From positions 1 to 47,233 of the forward strand of contig JAJYRE010000015.1 in assembly GCA_021794235.1 (NCBI GenBank): a DNA stretch of 47,233 bases, in the 5' to 3' direction. The DNA is from Nanobdellota archaeon (GTDB taxonomy: Archaea > Nanobdellota > Nanobdellia > Parvarchaeales > Parvarchaeaceae). Positions 33,123 to 41,581 of the stretch are shown here, piece after piece. Each line of letters starts with the position of its first letter. Position 1 is the stretch's first letter. Under the pieces are notes generated by a model. The model was not told the origin of the DNA and ran no database searches. It was given only the letters and a program-made list of their open reading frames with translations. A program made the position numbers and the translations under genes.

Positions 33123-33377
33123 ATGGCCAAGAACATAAACACCGAGCTGTACAATGATATACTGGAAGCTCTGGCCGGGAAGAGACTGACAGGATACGAT
33201 ATCTACAGAATGATAAAGGAGAAACACCCGTACCTCAGTGCGAGGCTTGTGTACCATTACCTAAGACTCGGCGTAGATAAGGGCGAATTAAACGTCGAAG
33301 AATCCACCGAGAAAGGAAAATTCAGCTGGGGTGAGACCGCCAAGAAAAAGTACTATTCGATTTCCGGCGCAAAGTGA
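33123..33377 (+). CDS. Winged-helix protein, PadR-like
   Basis: 84 aa. ELYNDILEALAGKRLTGYDI..IKEKHPYLSARLVYHYLRLGVDKGELNVE has the PadR-type winged-helix layout (Leu-Tyr-Gly/Asp turn, recognition helix, wing with KGKFSWGETAKKKYY). An upstream in-frame ATG at 33096 is less likely; the chosen start is 2 nt after the previous stop. Last gene of the secFD operon, and convergent with the TtuA-like gene (adjacent stops). Confidence 0.7.
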   Translation: MAKNINTELYNDILEALAGKRLTGYDIYRMIKEKHPYLSARLVYHYLRLGVDKGELNVEESTEKGKFSWGETAKKKYYSISGAK

Positions 33378-33899
33378 TTATATTACGCCTATCTCCCGGC
33401 CCATCTTTACCATGGATATCATGCCGCCCGGGCGCCTCTCTTCGAAACCTTTTATGAACTCCAGCAGTTTCTGATCTCCGGCCGGCCTTCTCCTTTTCGA
33501 GTGCTTCATCCTTTTGGCGCCTATGAACTCGGATATTTCCGCTTCCGAAGTCGTATACAGCGGATTGAGCCTTCCAGGGGCCTCAACCTTTATCTTTGTT
33601 TTGTAGTTTCTGCTTATGAAGTACTTCAACACTTCGACAGCAAAGTCCTCCATAGTATAGTTTAAAAGAGCCACCTTTGAATTTTTGTCCTCCTTAAACA
33701 TGAATTTAATGAGTCTAAATGCCTCGGAACCGTCGTCCTTCAGTCTGTAGCCCCTGCTCTTCAGGCCCGCGGAAGTCACAACCTTGCTGACCCTCCTTAT
33801 TATCATCCTTTCGAAGTGCTTCTTGCACAGATGCTGTTTCAGGTACGGAGAATAGAATTCCGCATCCCTGCCGCAGACTTTGCATTTGTCCTGTTCCAT
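33378..33899 (-). CDS. Short TtuA/Ncs6-like zinc-finger protein lacking the PP-loop
   Basis: 173 aa. The N-terminus has a zinc module (C6, C9, C25, H28) with HLCKKHFERMIIRRV, the pattern at the start of TtuA/Ncs6 tRNA-thiolation enzymes. The middle lacks the S-G-G-K-D-S ATP loop expected around residue 55. NPLYTTSEAEISEFI followed by RRRPAGDQKLLEFIKGFE resembles the C-terminal PLR..EKE..Y / R..LN.LE part, though the family Cys pair is missing. Normal TtuA is ~300 aa. The protein appears to be an internally shortened, probably non-catalytic paralog. Resemblance is from pattern only. Confidence 0.55.
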   Translation of the reverse strand: MEQDKCKVCGRDAEFYSPYLKQHLCKKHFERMIIRRVSKVVTSAGLKSRGYRLKDDGSEAFRLIKFMFKEDKNSKVALLNYTMEDFAVEVLKYFISRNYKTKIKVEAPGRLNPLYTTSEAEISEFIGAKRMKHSKRRRPAGDQKLLEFIKGFEERRPGGMISMVKMGREIGVI

Positions 33900-33969
33900 A
33901 TTTTATAAGATGACCTGCACTTTCCGTGAATAGATATATTAATTTAAGTACCCAGTATAATTAAGGTAT

Positions 33970-34689
33970 ATGGTTGCAAAGATTATTGCGGTTATGAGCG
34001 CCAAGGGTGGTGTAGGAAAGACCACTGCGGCCGTCAATATCGCAGCGGCGCTATCTGCGAGGGGGAAAAAGACGCTGATAGTGGATGCAAACCTGGAAAC
34101 GCCGCATGTTGCAATATACTACGGTTTTGTCGGCTACAAATACTCCGTAGAGGATGTTCTCAACAACATAGTTCCAGTGGAGTCTGCAGTTTACGGGAGT
34201 GATTTCGAGAATCTGGACATTCTGCCGTCAAGAGTGTTCAAAGGACTAGGCGACGGAAATTCAAAGTACAAGATAATCAACCTGTTTTACCACCTTAAGA
34301 AACTCGAGAAGTATTACGATTTCATAGTCATAGACTCAAAGCCGTCCTTCGATCTGGATTTCGTTAAGGCGATACGTGGCGTGAGCGGGATTATAGTCTC
34401 GGGGCCGGAAATAACATCCATAATAGAGGCTAAAAAACTGAACGACGAGCTGTCCGGGAGCAATGTCAATGTGCTCGGTCTCGTACTGAACAGATACGAC
34501 AGGAAGCAGAAGGACATTGTAAACAAGGAAGACGCGGAAAAGCTCACGAACATCGACGTAGTATGGGTCGTACCGGAAGATAAATCGATCTATACCGCCC
34601 TTAAGAAGGGTGTACCGGCGGTGCTTTTGAATGGCAGACTGGGTGTATCAAAAGCATTCTTTGAAATAGCTAAGTCCTTGATCGGATAG
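33970..34689 (+). CDS. ParA/MinD-family ATPase
   Basis: 239 aa. The deviant Walker A is KGGVGKTT (residues 12-19), preceded by AVMSA; switch I is LIVDANLETP, and Walker B is FIVIDSKPSF in the SIMIBI style. Shorter than typical MinD (~260 aa). MinD-like ATPases position septum, chemosensory arrays or pilus/archaellum components. Here it is followed by a zinc-ribbon miniprotein, tRNA-Thr(CGU) and a pilin-like gene. Which process it serves cannot be read from sequence. Confidence 0.87.
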   Translation: MVAKIIAVMSAKGGVGKTTAAVNIAAALSARGKKTLIVDANLETPHVAIYYGFVGYKYSVEDVLNNIVPVESAVYGSDFENLDILPSRVFKGLGDGNSKYKIINLFYHLKKLEKYYDFIVIDSKPSFDLDFVKAIRGVSGIIVSGPEITSIIEAKKLNDELSGSNVNVLGLVLNRYDRKQKDIVNKEDAEKLTNIDVVWVVPEDKSIYTALKKGVPAVLLNGRLGVSKAFFEIAKSLIG

Positions 34690-34694
34690 CCGGT

Positions 34695-34862
34695 ATGACA
34701 ATGCGAACAGTAAAATGCCCGAATTGCGGAAATTTCAGGAAAACTTCGTCTCTCGGCGGCGTAAAATGTTTTTTCTGCGGAAAAACCTTTGAAGCAAGGA
34801 AACACATAGTCAGCAGCTCTGAATACATTAAAAAGGTAAAAAAGGATGTAGATTTTAAGTAG
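34695..34862 (+). CDS. Zinc-ribbon miniprotein (55 aa)
   Basis: A short complete frame 5 nt after the MinD-like gene. VKCPNCGNF and VKCFFCGKTF form two C-x-x-C knuckles 14 residues apart, a typical zinc ribbon. A Lys-rich helical tail follows (EYIKKVKKDVDF). Small zinc ribbons in archaea often bind nucleic acid or ribosomes. Its stop lies 3 nt before tRNA-Thr(CGU). Confidence 0.75.
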   Translation: MTMRTVKCPNCGNFRKTSSLGGVKCFFCGKTFEARKHIVSSSEYIKKVKKDVDFK

Positions 34863-34865
34863 TGC

Positions 34866-34937
34866 GCCTTGGTAGCTCAACGGCAGAGCACCTGCTTCGT
34901 AAGCAGGAGGTTGTGGGTTCGAAACCCATCCAAGGCT
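34866..34937 (+). tRNA. tRNA-Thr (anticodon CGU)
   Basis: Acceptor GCCTTGG/CCAAGGC, D stem GCTC/GAGC, anticodon stem CCTGC/GCAGG with loop TTCGTAA (anticodon CGT), T stem GTGGG/CCCAT with the canonical loop TTCGAAA, discriminator T. No CCA encoded. The gene starts 3 nt after the zinc-ribbon stop and has no good TATA box of its own, so it may be processed from the upstream mRNA. Confidence 0.95.
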
Positions 34938-34993
34938 TTCTGGAATACGGGTCTTAGGATTAGATTAATATCCTAAGAAGTAATCCTCTTAAC

Positions 34994-35425
34994 ATGATCA
35001 GGGCACAGATGTCGCTTGAGATAGTGATTATTTACGGCCTGGCTATCGTATCCATAGGCCTGGCCGTGGCGATTATCTTCACGTTTCTGCCGGCTTTCTC
35101 TCAGACTCCGGCCACCGCCACTTATTCGGGATTCCAGGGCTTTAAGATAACCGCAGTCGGCTACTATGCCCCATACAATGTATTCTACATAAAAATACAG
35201 AATCTCCTCAACGAGAACATAGAGGTGAAACTGATATCCCTTGTAGTCGGCTCCCAGAACTCTACCGGATGCGGGGGTGCTTATCTGCAGCCGCTTGACT
35301 ACTACGAGTGCAACATAACCTACTCCAATCCTGGCTCCTTCTCCGGACTGGTGTATATATACTACACTCCGACGAACATTTCATCCGCTCCTGTCATAGC
35401 ATCCCGCGGCTCCGTGTACACTTAG
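34994..35425 (+). CDS. Class III signal peptide surface protein
   Basis: 143 aa. MIRAQMSLEIVIIYGLAIV fits the class III motif exactly (Q-M-S-L-E), then a hydrophobic helix to ~31. The ectodomain has two Cys and four N-x-S/T sequons and is predicted beta-rich. Stands alone between tRNA-Thr and the eL15 gene. Confidence 0.82.
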   Translation: MIRAQMSLEIVIIYGLAIVSIGLAVAIIFTFLPAFSQTPATATYSGFQGFKITAVGYYAPYNVFYIKIQNLLNENIEVKLISLVVGSQNSTGCGGAYLQPLDYYECNITYSNPGSFSGLVYIYYTPTNISSAPVIASRGSVYT

Positions 35426-35462
35426 ATAGTTATTTATACTTCCAGATTTTAGATTAATTCCT

Positions 35463-35867
35463 ATGGGAGCATTCAAATACATAAGAGAGAATGAGAAAAA
35501 GCTGTACAAGAACAAGGAAAGAGTGAAACAGATTCTTACAGATGCGAGGAGCGGCTCCCTTGTAGAAAGAATCGAGAGGCCGACTAAACTATTCAGAGCA
35601 AAGGAAATTGGCTACAAGGCAAAGCCCGGATACACAGTGGTTAGAGTCAAGGTAGGCAAAGGAAGCTTCAGGAGAGAGAGGCCGAATCACGCAAGAAGGC
35701 CGAGTAAATCAGGAATATTCTACAATCTCAGTATAAGCAAGCAGAGGATAGCGGAGAACAGGGCTATGAAAAGATACAGCAACCTTGAGCTTTTGGGATC
35801 ATATTTCATAGTAGACGACGGACAGAACAGCTGGTACGAAGTCCTTTTGAAGGATTCTAAATTCTAG
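35463..35867 (+). CDS. rpl15e: Ribosomal protein eL15, C-terminally shortened
   Basis: 134 aa. FKYIREN, VERIERPTKLFRAKEIGYKAKPGYTVVRVKV, the basic RRERPNHARRPSKSG and YSNLELLGSYFI...WYEVLL are the eL15 core in order. Archaeal eL15 is normally ~190 aa and continues after WYEV-L-x-D with ~55 residues that contact rRNA; here the frame stops seven residues after WYEV. No continuation resembling the missing part was found in the other two frames immediately downstream. Confidence 0.85.
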   Translation: MGAFKYIRENEKKLYKNKERVKQILTDARSGSLVERIERPTKLFRAKEIGYKAKPGYTVVRVKVGKGSFRRERPNHARRPSKSGIFYNLSISKQRIAENRAMKRYSNLELLGSYFIVDDGQNSWYEVLLKDSKF

Positions 35868-35936
35868 GCGGCTGGGACGCACAGCATTGCCTTCTGACAA
35901 TCAATTATATTATAAAGAAAACGTACAATATCCTAT

Positions 35937-36443
35937 ATGGATGTAGAGCAGTTCGTGCTTTTTGAGGTATTGTTTGGGATTGTAATATCCGTCCTTCTTT
36001 TCTTTACATTCTATCAGAATTTTTCGGCTGTGCTTCCGGTCGGATGCAACAACAACGATATACTCGAAAATCAGTTCACAAGTGCACAGTATGGATATCC
36101 GAACAGGCTGGAGGGGACTCCATTGTTCCGTTGCTATGGTACCAATGCCTGTTACAACCAGTCGTCTGCTTATCAGACGTGCCTTAGCAACGAATGCTAC
36201 TACCTCAACTGGCATAACGGGCAGGGCAGCTACTCTGCAGTGCAGAACTGTATAGCAGCACCGCCGCAGACAGTGCTGAGTGCATGCAGGGTCGTATCAC
36301 CATCCAACACCGCCGATCTTTTCAGCTGCTACCAGAGTACGGTGATTGCAAACAACGCGACGATGATAGGGAACTGTGATATGAGTTCGCCGGTGTGCGT
36401 AAAGGGTGACAGTCCTCAATGTCCGCCCTGCATAGGTCAATGA
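35937..36443 (+). CDS. Cys-rich membrane-anchored surface protein
   Basis: 168 aa. Membrane anchor at ~8-28 preceded by an acidic MDVEQFV start, then a Cys-rich ectodomain with about 11 Cys, Asn-rich with several sequons, ending CVKG...CPPCIGQ. First gene of a five-gene plus-strand operon. No family recognised. The high Cys content points to several extracytoplasmic disulfides. Confidence 0.65.
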   Translation: MDVEQFVLFEVLFGIVISVLLFFTFYQNFSAVLPVGCNNNDILENQFTSAQYGYPNRLEGTPLFRCYGTNACYNQSSAYQTCLSNECYYLNWHNGQGSYSAVQNCIAAPPQTVLSACRVVSPSNTADLFSCYQSTVIANNATMIGNCDMSSPVCVKGDSPQCPPCIGQ

Positions 36444-36610
36444 TTATTATGAACAACAAAGGGAGTGTGGAGTGGAGAATAACGTGGCTGATACTCGTCA
36501 TAATAACGATCGTCGTTGCAATAACCCTGATAGTACTGCTGTTCTACGCCAGCTCAAGCGGCCCGTCCCCCTTCTCATTCTTCGGTAACCTGCTTGGAGG
36601 AGGAGTCTGA
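36440..36610 (+). CDS. Tiny single-span membrane protein, pilin-like N-terminus
   Basis: 56 aa from the ATG at 36440, which overlaps the previous stop (ATGA). Alternatives in frame are ATG at 36419 and 36449. NNKGSVEWRITWLILVIITI resembles a class III signal with Ser replacing Gln at +1, followed by one hydrophobic helix (~16-37) and a short Gly/Ser/Pro tail. Similar in size to the four tiny proteins at 41624-42262 on the other strand. Confidence 0.6.
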   Translation: MIIMNNKGSVEWRITWLILVIITIVVAITLIVLLFYASSSGPSPFSFFGNLLGGGV

Positions 36611-37506
36611 TGGAGGAGGGAATAATCCTAGCAATAATATCCATCCTGCTGGTGCTCATAGCTGGACTCGTACTGGCGACCTTTTCATTTTCAATATTCA
36701 CATCCGTGAGCACGATAAATTTCGGATTCAGATGCTTTGGCGCTTTTGCCGAGTACAATCTGATAGATTCCTTCATATCACCGCTTACGTACATTACGTC
36801 CCATTTCGGATTCGGGTCGCTTTACGTCAGTCCGACCCAGGCGGCACAGGTTCAGAACTCCTGCATCCAAGACGCCAACGTAGCCTTTAAATCCACCTCT
36901 GCTCTCGGAACAAGCGTGTTCTCGGAGGCTTCATCATGTTTTAGCCTGTTTCAAGGTGCGACATCCTCCGTAAGTAACGGCATACTAGGCAGTTCCAGAC
37001 TGAACAGGGTATTTGAGTGTTATTACGGGCAACTGAACAACCAGGTAAGCGGAGGAAACATAGATTACAGCAGTCTGATAAGGTACATGGACAGCACCTA
37101 TAACACATCCTATCCGCTTCAGGTTGTATTCATAACGAATGGCAGTGGCGGCTTTGCCAAGTACGTATCCCCTTCTAGTTCAGTCATTAATTCCACCTAT
37201 CTACTGGCTTATTTCGGCTATCCGTCCGGAAATCCCCCGCAGGACTGCAGCATTCCGTTTCAGGAGCAGTGCACCCTCACTTCCAGTTATCAGCAGCCCG
37301 TAATAAATCCGGCAAAATGCAGTTACAGCAATCAGACGGTCTCGGAGGCGTATAGCCTAGTCAGCTCTCTCAGCAACGGGAACCAGTACCAGTCCGTGAG
37401 TAATCTCAGCGGCGGATGCACCTATTACGTACCACAGTGCGGATACCTTACAAATTCGATGGTGTACCAGCAGAGCCGTATTTTCGTCTGCATACCCACC
37501 AAATAA
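36610..37506 (+). CDS. Cys-rich membrane-anchored surface protein
   Basis: 298 aa. Hydrophobic anchor ~5-33 and a Ser/Asn/Tyr-rich ectodomain with about 10 Cys and several N-x-S/T sequons. Start ATG overlaps the previous stop (TGATG). No family recognised; style matches its neighbours. Probably an extracellular structural component. Confidence 0.65.
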   Translation: MEEGIILAIISILLVLIAGLVLATFSFSIFTSVSTINFGFRCFGAFAEYNLIDSFISPLTYITSHFGFGSLYVSPTQAAQVQNSCIQDANVAFKSTSALGTSVFSEASSCFSLFQGATSSVSNGILGSSRLNRVFECYYGQLNNQVSGGNIDYSSLIRYMDSTYNTSYPLQVVFITNGSGGFAKYVSPSSSVINSTYLLAYFGYPSGNPPQDCSIPFQEQCTLTSSYQQPVINPAKCSYSNQTVSEAYSLVSSLSNGNQYQSVSNLSGGCTYYVPQCGYLTNSMVYQQSRIFVCIPTK

Positions 37507-37535
37507 TTATATAACCAAAGAGTTTATATTAGATT

Positions 37536-39032
37536 ATGCCTGAGACTCCCGGAGAGAATTTTGTCTTTATAGTTCTTGGTATAATATTCATGGTTTTCAT
37601 AATCATAGTGTTCGGAGCATTCATGTTTCTAGGATTCAGCCTGTCAAATTCTACGACGTGCTACGCCAGTTCGCAGTTTTCCAACTTCTTCTATAACGGG
37701 CTCTGCTTCACAAATTTCTTATGTTTAAGCTCGACACTGCAGGCTTACCACATCAATCCGCCTTCTTTCGGCTGTTCACCATCCACACAAACATTTTCGG
37801 GCAGCGCGTCAAATTCCAGCGTATACTCGGCGGTCGGGACGCAGCTTTCTGAGTGCTGGAACAAATACGGTGGAAGCTCCGGATTGACAGTATCGCCGGG
37901 AGCGCCACGGCTATGCGGGGTGATCAACCTTAACGTTAACAACAATATAACATTCAACAGCCTTACGAATTATCTTAAATCCACGCCTTTCACAACCCAG
38001 GTCAGCTGTATAAATCACACCGCCGTTCAGTCGTGTAACAATCCACTGTCCTCAACCAATCCCAGCGGATTCTACTGTGATATAAACAATCCTAGCCAAT
38101 GCATCGCGAACAGCAGCAACTTTTTTAGCTGTTTTTCCCAGTCTGGTTATACAGCCTTTCCGCAGGGTTATTCACTTACGACAATACCTCTTTCTAGCAA
38201 TACCGCGGTAGACACCGCCGTTAATAATCTGTCGCAATTCCTGTGCTCCGCCTCGGAAGGCTGCTCGTTCAATTCTCAGCTAAACACCTGCACAAAACCG
38301 GACGGCTCGACGATAGGCTGCACCGATCCGTTTACCAACTTCTGCAAACTTAACGGCAGCTCATCAAATCCAAATAGCAAGTACGTATGTTCTGTCGGAT
38401 ATGATTCCATAGTAAAGTCGTACACAGTACCCAGTTCATGCCAACTCAGCGAACCTGTGAAGCCTACATCCGTTGTTAACGTGTCTTACTTCAACTACCT
38501 TCTTCCGGGGCAGGTTGTACAATACAGCATAAAGAACACAACGTCGGGAAATTCGGAAGGCGTCCAGATATACAACAATACCTCCATAAGTAAATCCCAG
38601 CTTTACATAGTCTATCTGAATTCACTCGTCGGAACCAGGTTCCCTCCCTATCCCGTTAAACTGCCATCCGAATGCGTGCCTATAACATACTACTCAAATT
38701 ACCCTACAAGCGGACTGGAATACGAGTGCTCCAGGGCCATACTGACATACGGTCTACTGGTAGGAAGGGGCGGTGTGGCTGCAGGAGCAAGATTCGGTGT
38801 GACCGCCACAATCAGCACGGTAGGCTGCTCCTCAAACACTTTTTGTAAGCAATATCTGCTTACGAATGCGGCCACAGCTGCATCGGCTTTATTGCTTAAG
38901 ACCAGCGGTCTCGCACAGTGTGCCTCGTCAATTTATTATAGTCTTGCCTCAAGCGTATCTTCCGTTACGAGTAAGTCTACGACGGGATTCCTTGGGATGA
39001 ATCAGATGTATATATGCGCAGTAACAAGTTAA
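37536..39032 (+). CDS. Large Cys-rich membrane-anchored surface protein
   Basis: 498 aa. N-terminal anchor (~8-32), then a Ser/Thr/Asn-rich ectodomain with more than 20 Cys and many sequons. The C-terminal portion (~405-498) is Ala/Gly-rich and somewhat hydrophobic (LLVGRGGVAAGARFG), perhaps a second membrane-associated segment. It is the largest product of the operon and overlaps the next gene by 19 nt. No family recognised. Confidence 0.65.
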   Translation: MPETPGENFVFIVLGIIFMVFIIIVFGAFMFLGFSLSNSTTCYASSQFSNFFYNGLCFTNFLCLSSTLQAYHINPPSFGCSPSTQTFSGSASNSSVYSAVGTQLSECWNKYGGSSGLTVSPGAPRLCGVINLNVNNNITFNSLTNYLKSTPFTTQVSCINHTAVQSCNNPLSSTNPSGFYCDINNPSQCIANSSNFFSCFSQSGYTAFPQGYSLTTIPLSSNTAVDTAVNNLSQFLCSASEGCSFNSQLNTCTKPDGSTIGCTDPFTNFCKLNGSSSNPNSKYVCSVGYDSIVKSYTVPSSCQLSEPVKPTSVVNVSYFNYLLPGQVVQYSIKNTTSGNSEGVQIYNNTSISKSQLYIVYLNSLVGTRFPPYPVKLPSECVPITYYSNYPTSGLEYECSRAILTYGLLVGRGGVAAGARFGVTATISTVGCSSNTFCKQYLLTNAATAASALLLKTSGLAQCASSIYYSLASSVSSVTSKSTTGFLGMNQMYICAVTS

Positions 39033-39487
39033 ACACGGTAGCGACTTCGACGGTAGAGTATGTCATAATAGTCATACTTCTGGTGGTCTTTGTGGCGATT
39101 GGGGCTATGATTGCATTTTCGGTTTTTCATTTCTCTCTGCTTGGGATAGGCCATACGAGCCCGTCACTGACGAGCAATCCGGCGCCGTGCAATATATCAC
39201 TCCAGAACATAAGCACTGCGAGTAAACCTAATTACTTCAGGCTAACGGTTTCCGAGGGGAGCCTGGGACTTAACTACACCGTGTTTGCAGGCATAGGCAA
39301 CGCCTATGTTTCTCCGACCAGGGTAGGTAACTATGTAGTAGGATTGGGCGTTTTCTCCCAGGATTTCCAGCTGGCAGCCCCGTCCAACGTTTTTGTGGCA
39401 AATACAACCGGCAGCTCGGTAGCGGTGGACGGCGAAACTTATAATGCCGGCGGAGAATGTACCAGTATAGTCCAGATCAGCGGTTGA
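39014..39487 (+). CDS. Pilin-like protein with class III-like signal
   Basis: 157 aa. TVATSTVEYVIIVILLVVF keeps Val-Glu-Tyr and the hydrophobic helix of class III prepilins, but Gln at +1 is absent. The ectodomain is beta-rich with two Cys and sequons. Last gene of the plus-strand operon; its 3' end overlaps the convergent helicase gene by 11 nt. Confidence 0.65.
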   Translation: MRSNKLNTVATSTVEYVIIVILLVVFVAIGAMIAFSVFHFSLLGIGHTSPSLTSNPAPCNISLQNISTASKPNYFRLTVSEGSLGLNYTVFAGIGNAYVSPTRVGNYVVGLGVFSQDFQLAAPSNVFVANTTGSSVAVDGETYNAGGECTSIVQISG

Positions 39488-41009
39488 TGAAGAAATTCAG
39501 GGTACCGTCGTTGCGAAGCGTCTCCGGGTTCTCTTTTATATTCTTTATTATCTTCTTCATCTTCGATTCCTTTCTTTTCGACACCCAGTAATATCCCTCA
39601 TCGCTCGTGTCCTTTGTTATCAGTATGAATATCCTTCCGGCGTCGAACCTCCCTACTCTTCCCCTTCTCTGTATCGATCTTATCGCACTCGGCACAGTTT
39701 CATAAAATACCGCCACATCAACCCCTTTTATCGACATGCCCTCCTCGCTGACACTGGTTGATACTAGGACGTTGTAAACTCCAGCCTCGAAGTCCTTTAT
39801 TATATTGACCTGTTCCTTCTGCGATAGGCCTCCTTTCCCCTGTCCTACGAACTTCACCGCATTCACTCCCTTAACGCCCTTTATGGCGTTGTAAATGACG
39901 TCAACTGTATCCCGATACTGCGTAAAGATTATGGCCTTCTGCTCCTTATCGAACTCCTTCTCCAGTATCTCTCTGAGTTTTCCCAACTTGGGGTGCTCAT
40001 CACCGTTCTTCAGCATGTTCTCCGCGTCTTCGCACACTTTAAGGAATCCGCTGTTTGAAGCTATCTCCTTGTCGGATTTTGTTTTTCCCTCCATTATCTT
40101 CGCAGTGAAATTTACAAATGATTCAACACTCTGCGTGGACAGGAGGTTGTAGGCATGATAGAGTTTCATAAGCTTGGATGCTAATATTATCCCTCTTATA
40201 GTGTAGAAGCTGCGCTTGCCGCTTATCATCTGTTTCTGCAGGCTTTTTTGCAGCATAAGTACCGAAACTCTGGTTATCCTGTTTCTAGGCGTATCCTTGT
40301 AGAACCCGGCCTTCTGGAGGTCGTCTATGTTGCTTTTTATTACCGCGTCCAGCGAGGATATCAGATTTTTCAGGCTTTCGCTTACATCAACTCTTACCTC
40401 CTCTATCATTTTTGACTTTATGTAAGGGCGGACGTCTATGTCCTCGTCGCTTCTTATCTCTACGTTTGATATCCTTAGGTTGTTGCAGATCTGTCTTATT
40501 TTGTCGCTGTCGGAGGCGGGTGATGCCGTGAGTCCCAGTATCAGCGGGTTTCCTGCCCTGTAAACGTACTCCGATACTATTTTTACATATGCGTAGTTGC
40601 CGACAGCGTGGTGGGCCTCATCTATCACTATCACGCTGAATTCCCTGAGGTCTATCACCTTCTTCTCCATATCGTTCTCTATCGTCTGGGGAGTCGCGAA
40701 TATTATCTGCGATGTCTCATATATCCTTTTTCTGTTCTCCTTGGAGACTGTTCCGCTTACCACGTCCCCGCTCAGCTCTGATATGTGATCGAACGTCCTT
40801 CTGTGCTGATTTATCAGCGGCTTTGTGGGTGCTAGAAAAAGCGCTTTGCTCCCCGGAAACTTCTCGAGTCTGTAGTCTATTACAAGTGCGCTTATTACGG
40901 TCTTTCCCAATCCTGTAGGTAGAACAACAAGCGTGTTTTTGTCTTTTGCGCTCTCAAAAATGCTGTTCTGGTATTCTCGGAACGCTACTTTTCCCTTTTT
41001 AATGAACAT
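39477..41009 (-). CDS. Hef-type SF2 DNA helicase without nuclease domain
   Basis: 510 aa. Motif I PTGLGKT (31-37), FLAPTKPL (Ia), DEAHHA (II, from 130), LGLTASPAS (III), IIFTQYRDT (IV), SVSEEGMSIKGVD (V) and QRRGRVGR (VI) place it with Hef/FANCM helicases. Full Hef has an XPF-type nuclease plus HhH domain after the helicase (~750 aa); here the protein ends after motif VI. Hef acts at stalled or branched replication forks. It starts within the GINS stop (TAATG), so the two are coupled. Confidence 0.88.
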   Translation of the reverse strand: MFIKKGKVAFREYQNSIFESAKDKNTLVVLPTGLGKTVISALVIDYRLEKFPGSKALFLAPTKPLINQHRRTFDHISELSGDVVSGTVSKENRKRIYETSQIIFATPQTIENDMEKKVIDLREFSVIVIDEAHHAVGNYAYVKIVSEYVYRAGNPLILGLTASPASDSDKIRQICNNLRISNVEIRSDEDIDVRPYIKSKMIEEVRVDVSESLKNLISSLDAVIKSNIDDLQKAGFYKDTPRNRITRVSVLMLQKSLQKQMISGKRSFYTIRGIILASKLMKLYHAYNLLSTQSVESFVNFTAKIMEGKTKSDKEIASNSGFLKVCEDAENMLKNGDEHPKLGKLREILEKEFDKEQKAIIFTQYRDTVDVIYNAIKGVKGVNAVKFVGQGKGGLSQKEQVNIIKDFEAGVYNVLVSTSVSEEGMSIKGVDVAVFYETVPSAIRSIQRRGRVGRFDAGRIFILITKDTSDEGYYWVSKRKESKMKKIIKNIKENPETLRNDGTLNFFINR

Positions 41010-41581
41010 TATACTCCTACTGCTTTGCCGCTCTTAATGAGTATGTCGGCTACGTCCGTGTCTATTTCTATTACGTTTGGGAACCCGAAAGGCCCGTAGG
41101 ACTTGTTGTTTCTCCACACAAATTTCGGGATATCCGCTATAACCTTTATTATCCTCTTATCGGAATCGCTGTCAGTCTCTATCTTCTGGAGCCTCTTCGG
41201 CTCTACGTTTTTTACCTGGTCCAGAAGCGCTGATTTGTGCTGATTTATTATATCGAGAAGGTTGTCGAACAGGATCAGCTCCTTTGACATCATATTGCCC
41301 CTGGCCTCCTCGCTGTTTATCCCGAGGACAGCCATGTTCGATATCTTTATTATCCTAATGTTTATTATCTGGTCCAGCGTGTTAAAGGCGTTTTTTATCT
41401 GCGTGCTTATATCGTCTATCTTCTTCTGGTCGCTTATCTTCTTTGCCTCCTCCAGGGAGTTTTTGTTTATTGCTATGTACTCCTTCATCTCTCCAAAAAG
41501 ATCATCATTCAGTTTTGTCAGGGTTCTGCCGTCCTCCTGCTCCTGTCTTCTTATCCTGACGAACTCGCTGTAAGTAATCAT
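41009..41581 (-). CDS. GINS complex subunit (archaeal GINS, Gins51-like)
   Basis: 190 aa. A helical domain (about 1-130) begins ITYSEFVRIRRQEQ, then a small beta domain at the C-terminus (VIADIPKFVWRNNKSYGPFGFPNVIEIDTDVADILIKSGKAV), the order of Gins51/Sld5-type subunits. GINS links MCM helicase to the replisome. On the minus strand TTTATATTTTA lies ~25 nt upstream of the ATG, giving a promoter separate from the tiny membrane genes. Coupling with a Hef-like helicase suggests fork restart (inference). Confidence 0.72.
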   Translation of the reverse strand: MITYSEFVRIRRQEQEDGRTLTKLNDDLFGEMKEYIAINKNSLEEAKKISDQKKIDDISTQIKNAFNTLDQIINIRIIKISNMAVLGINSEEARGNMMSKELILFDNLLDIINQHKSALLDQVKNVEPKRLQKIETDSDSDKRIIKVIADIPKFVWRNNKSYGPFGFPNVIEIDTDVADILIKSGKAVGV

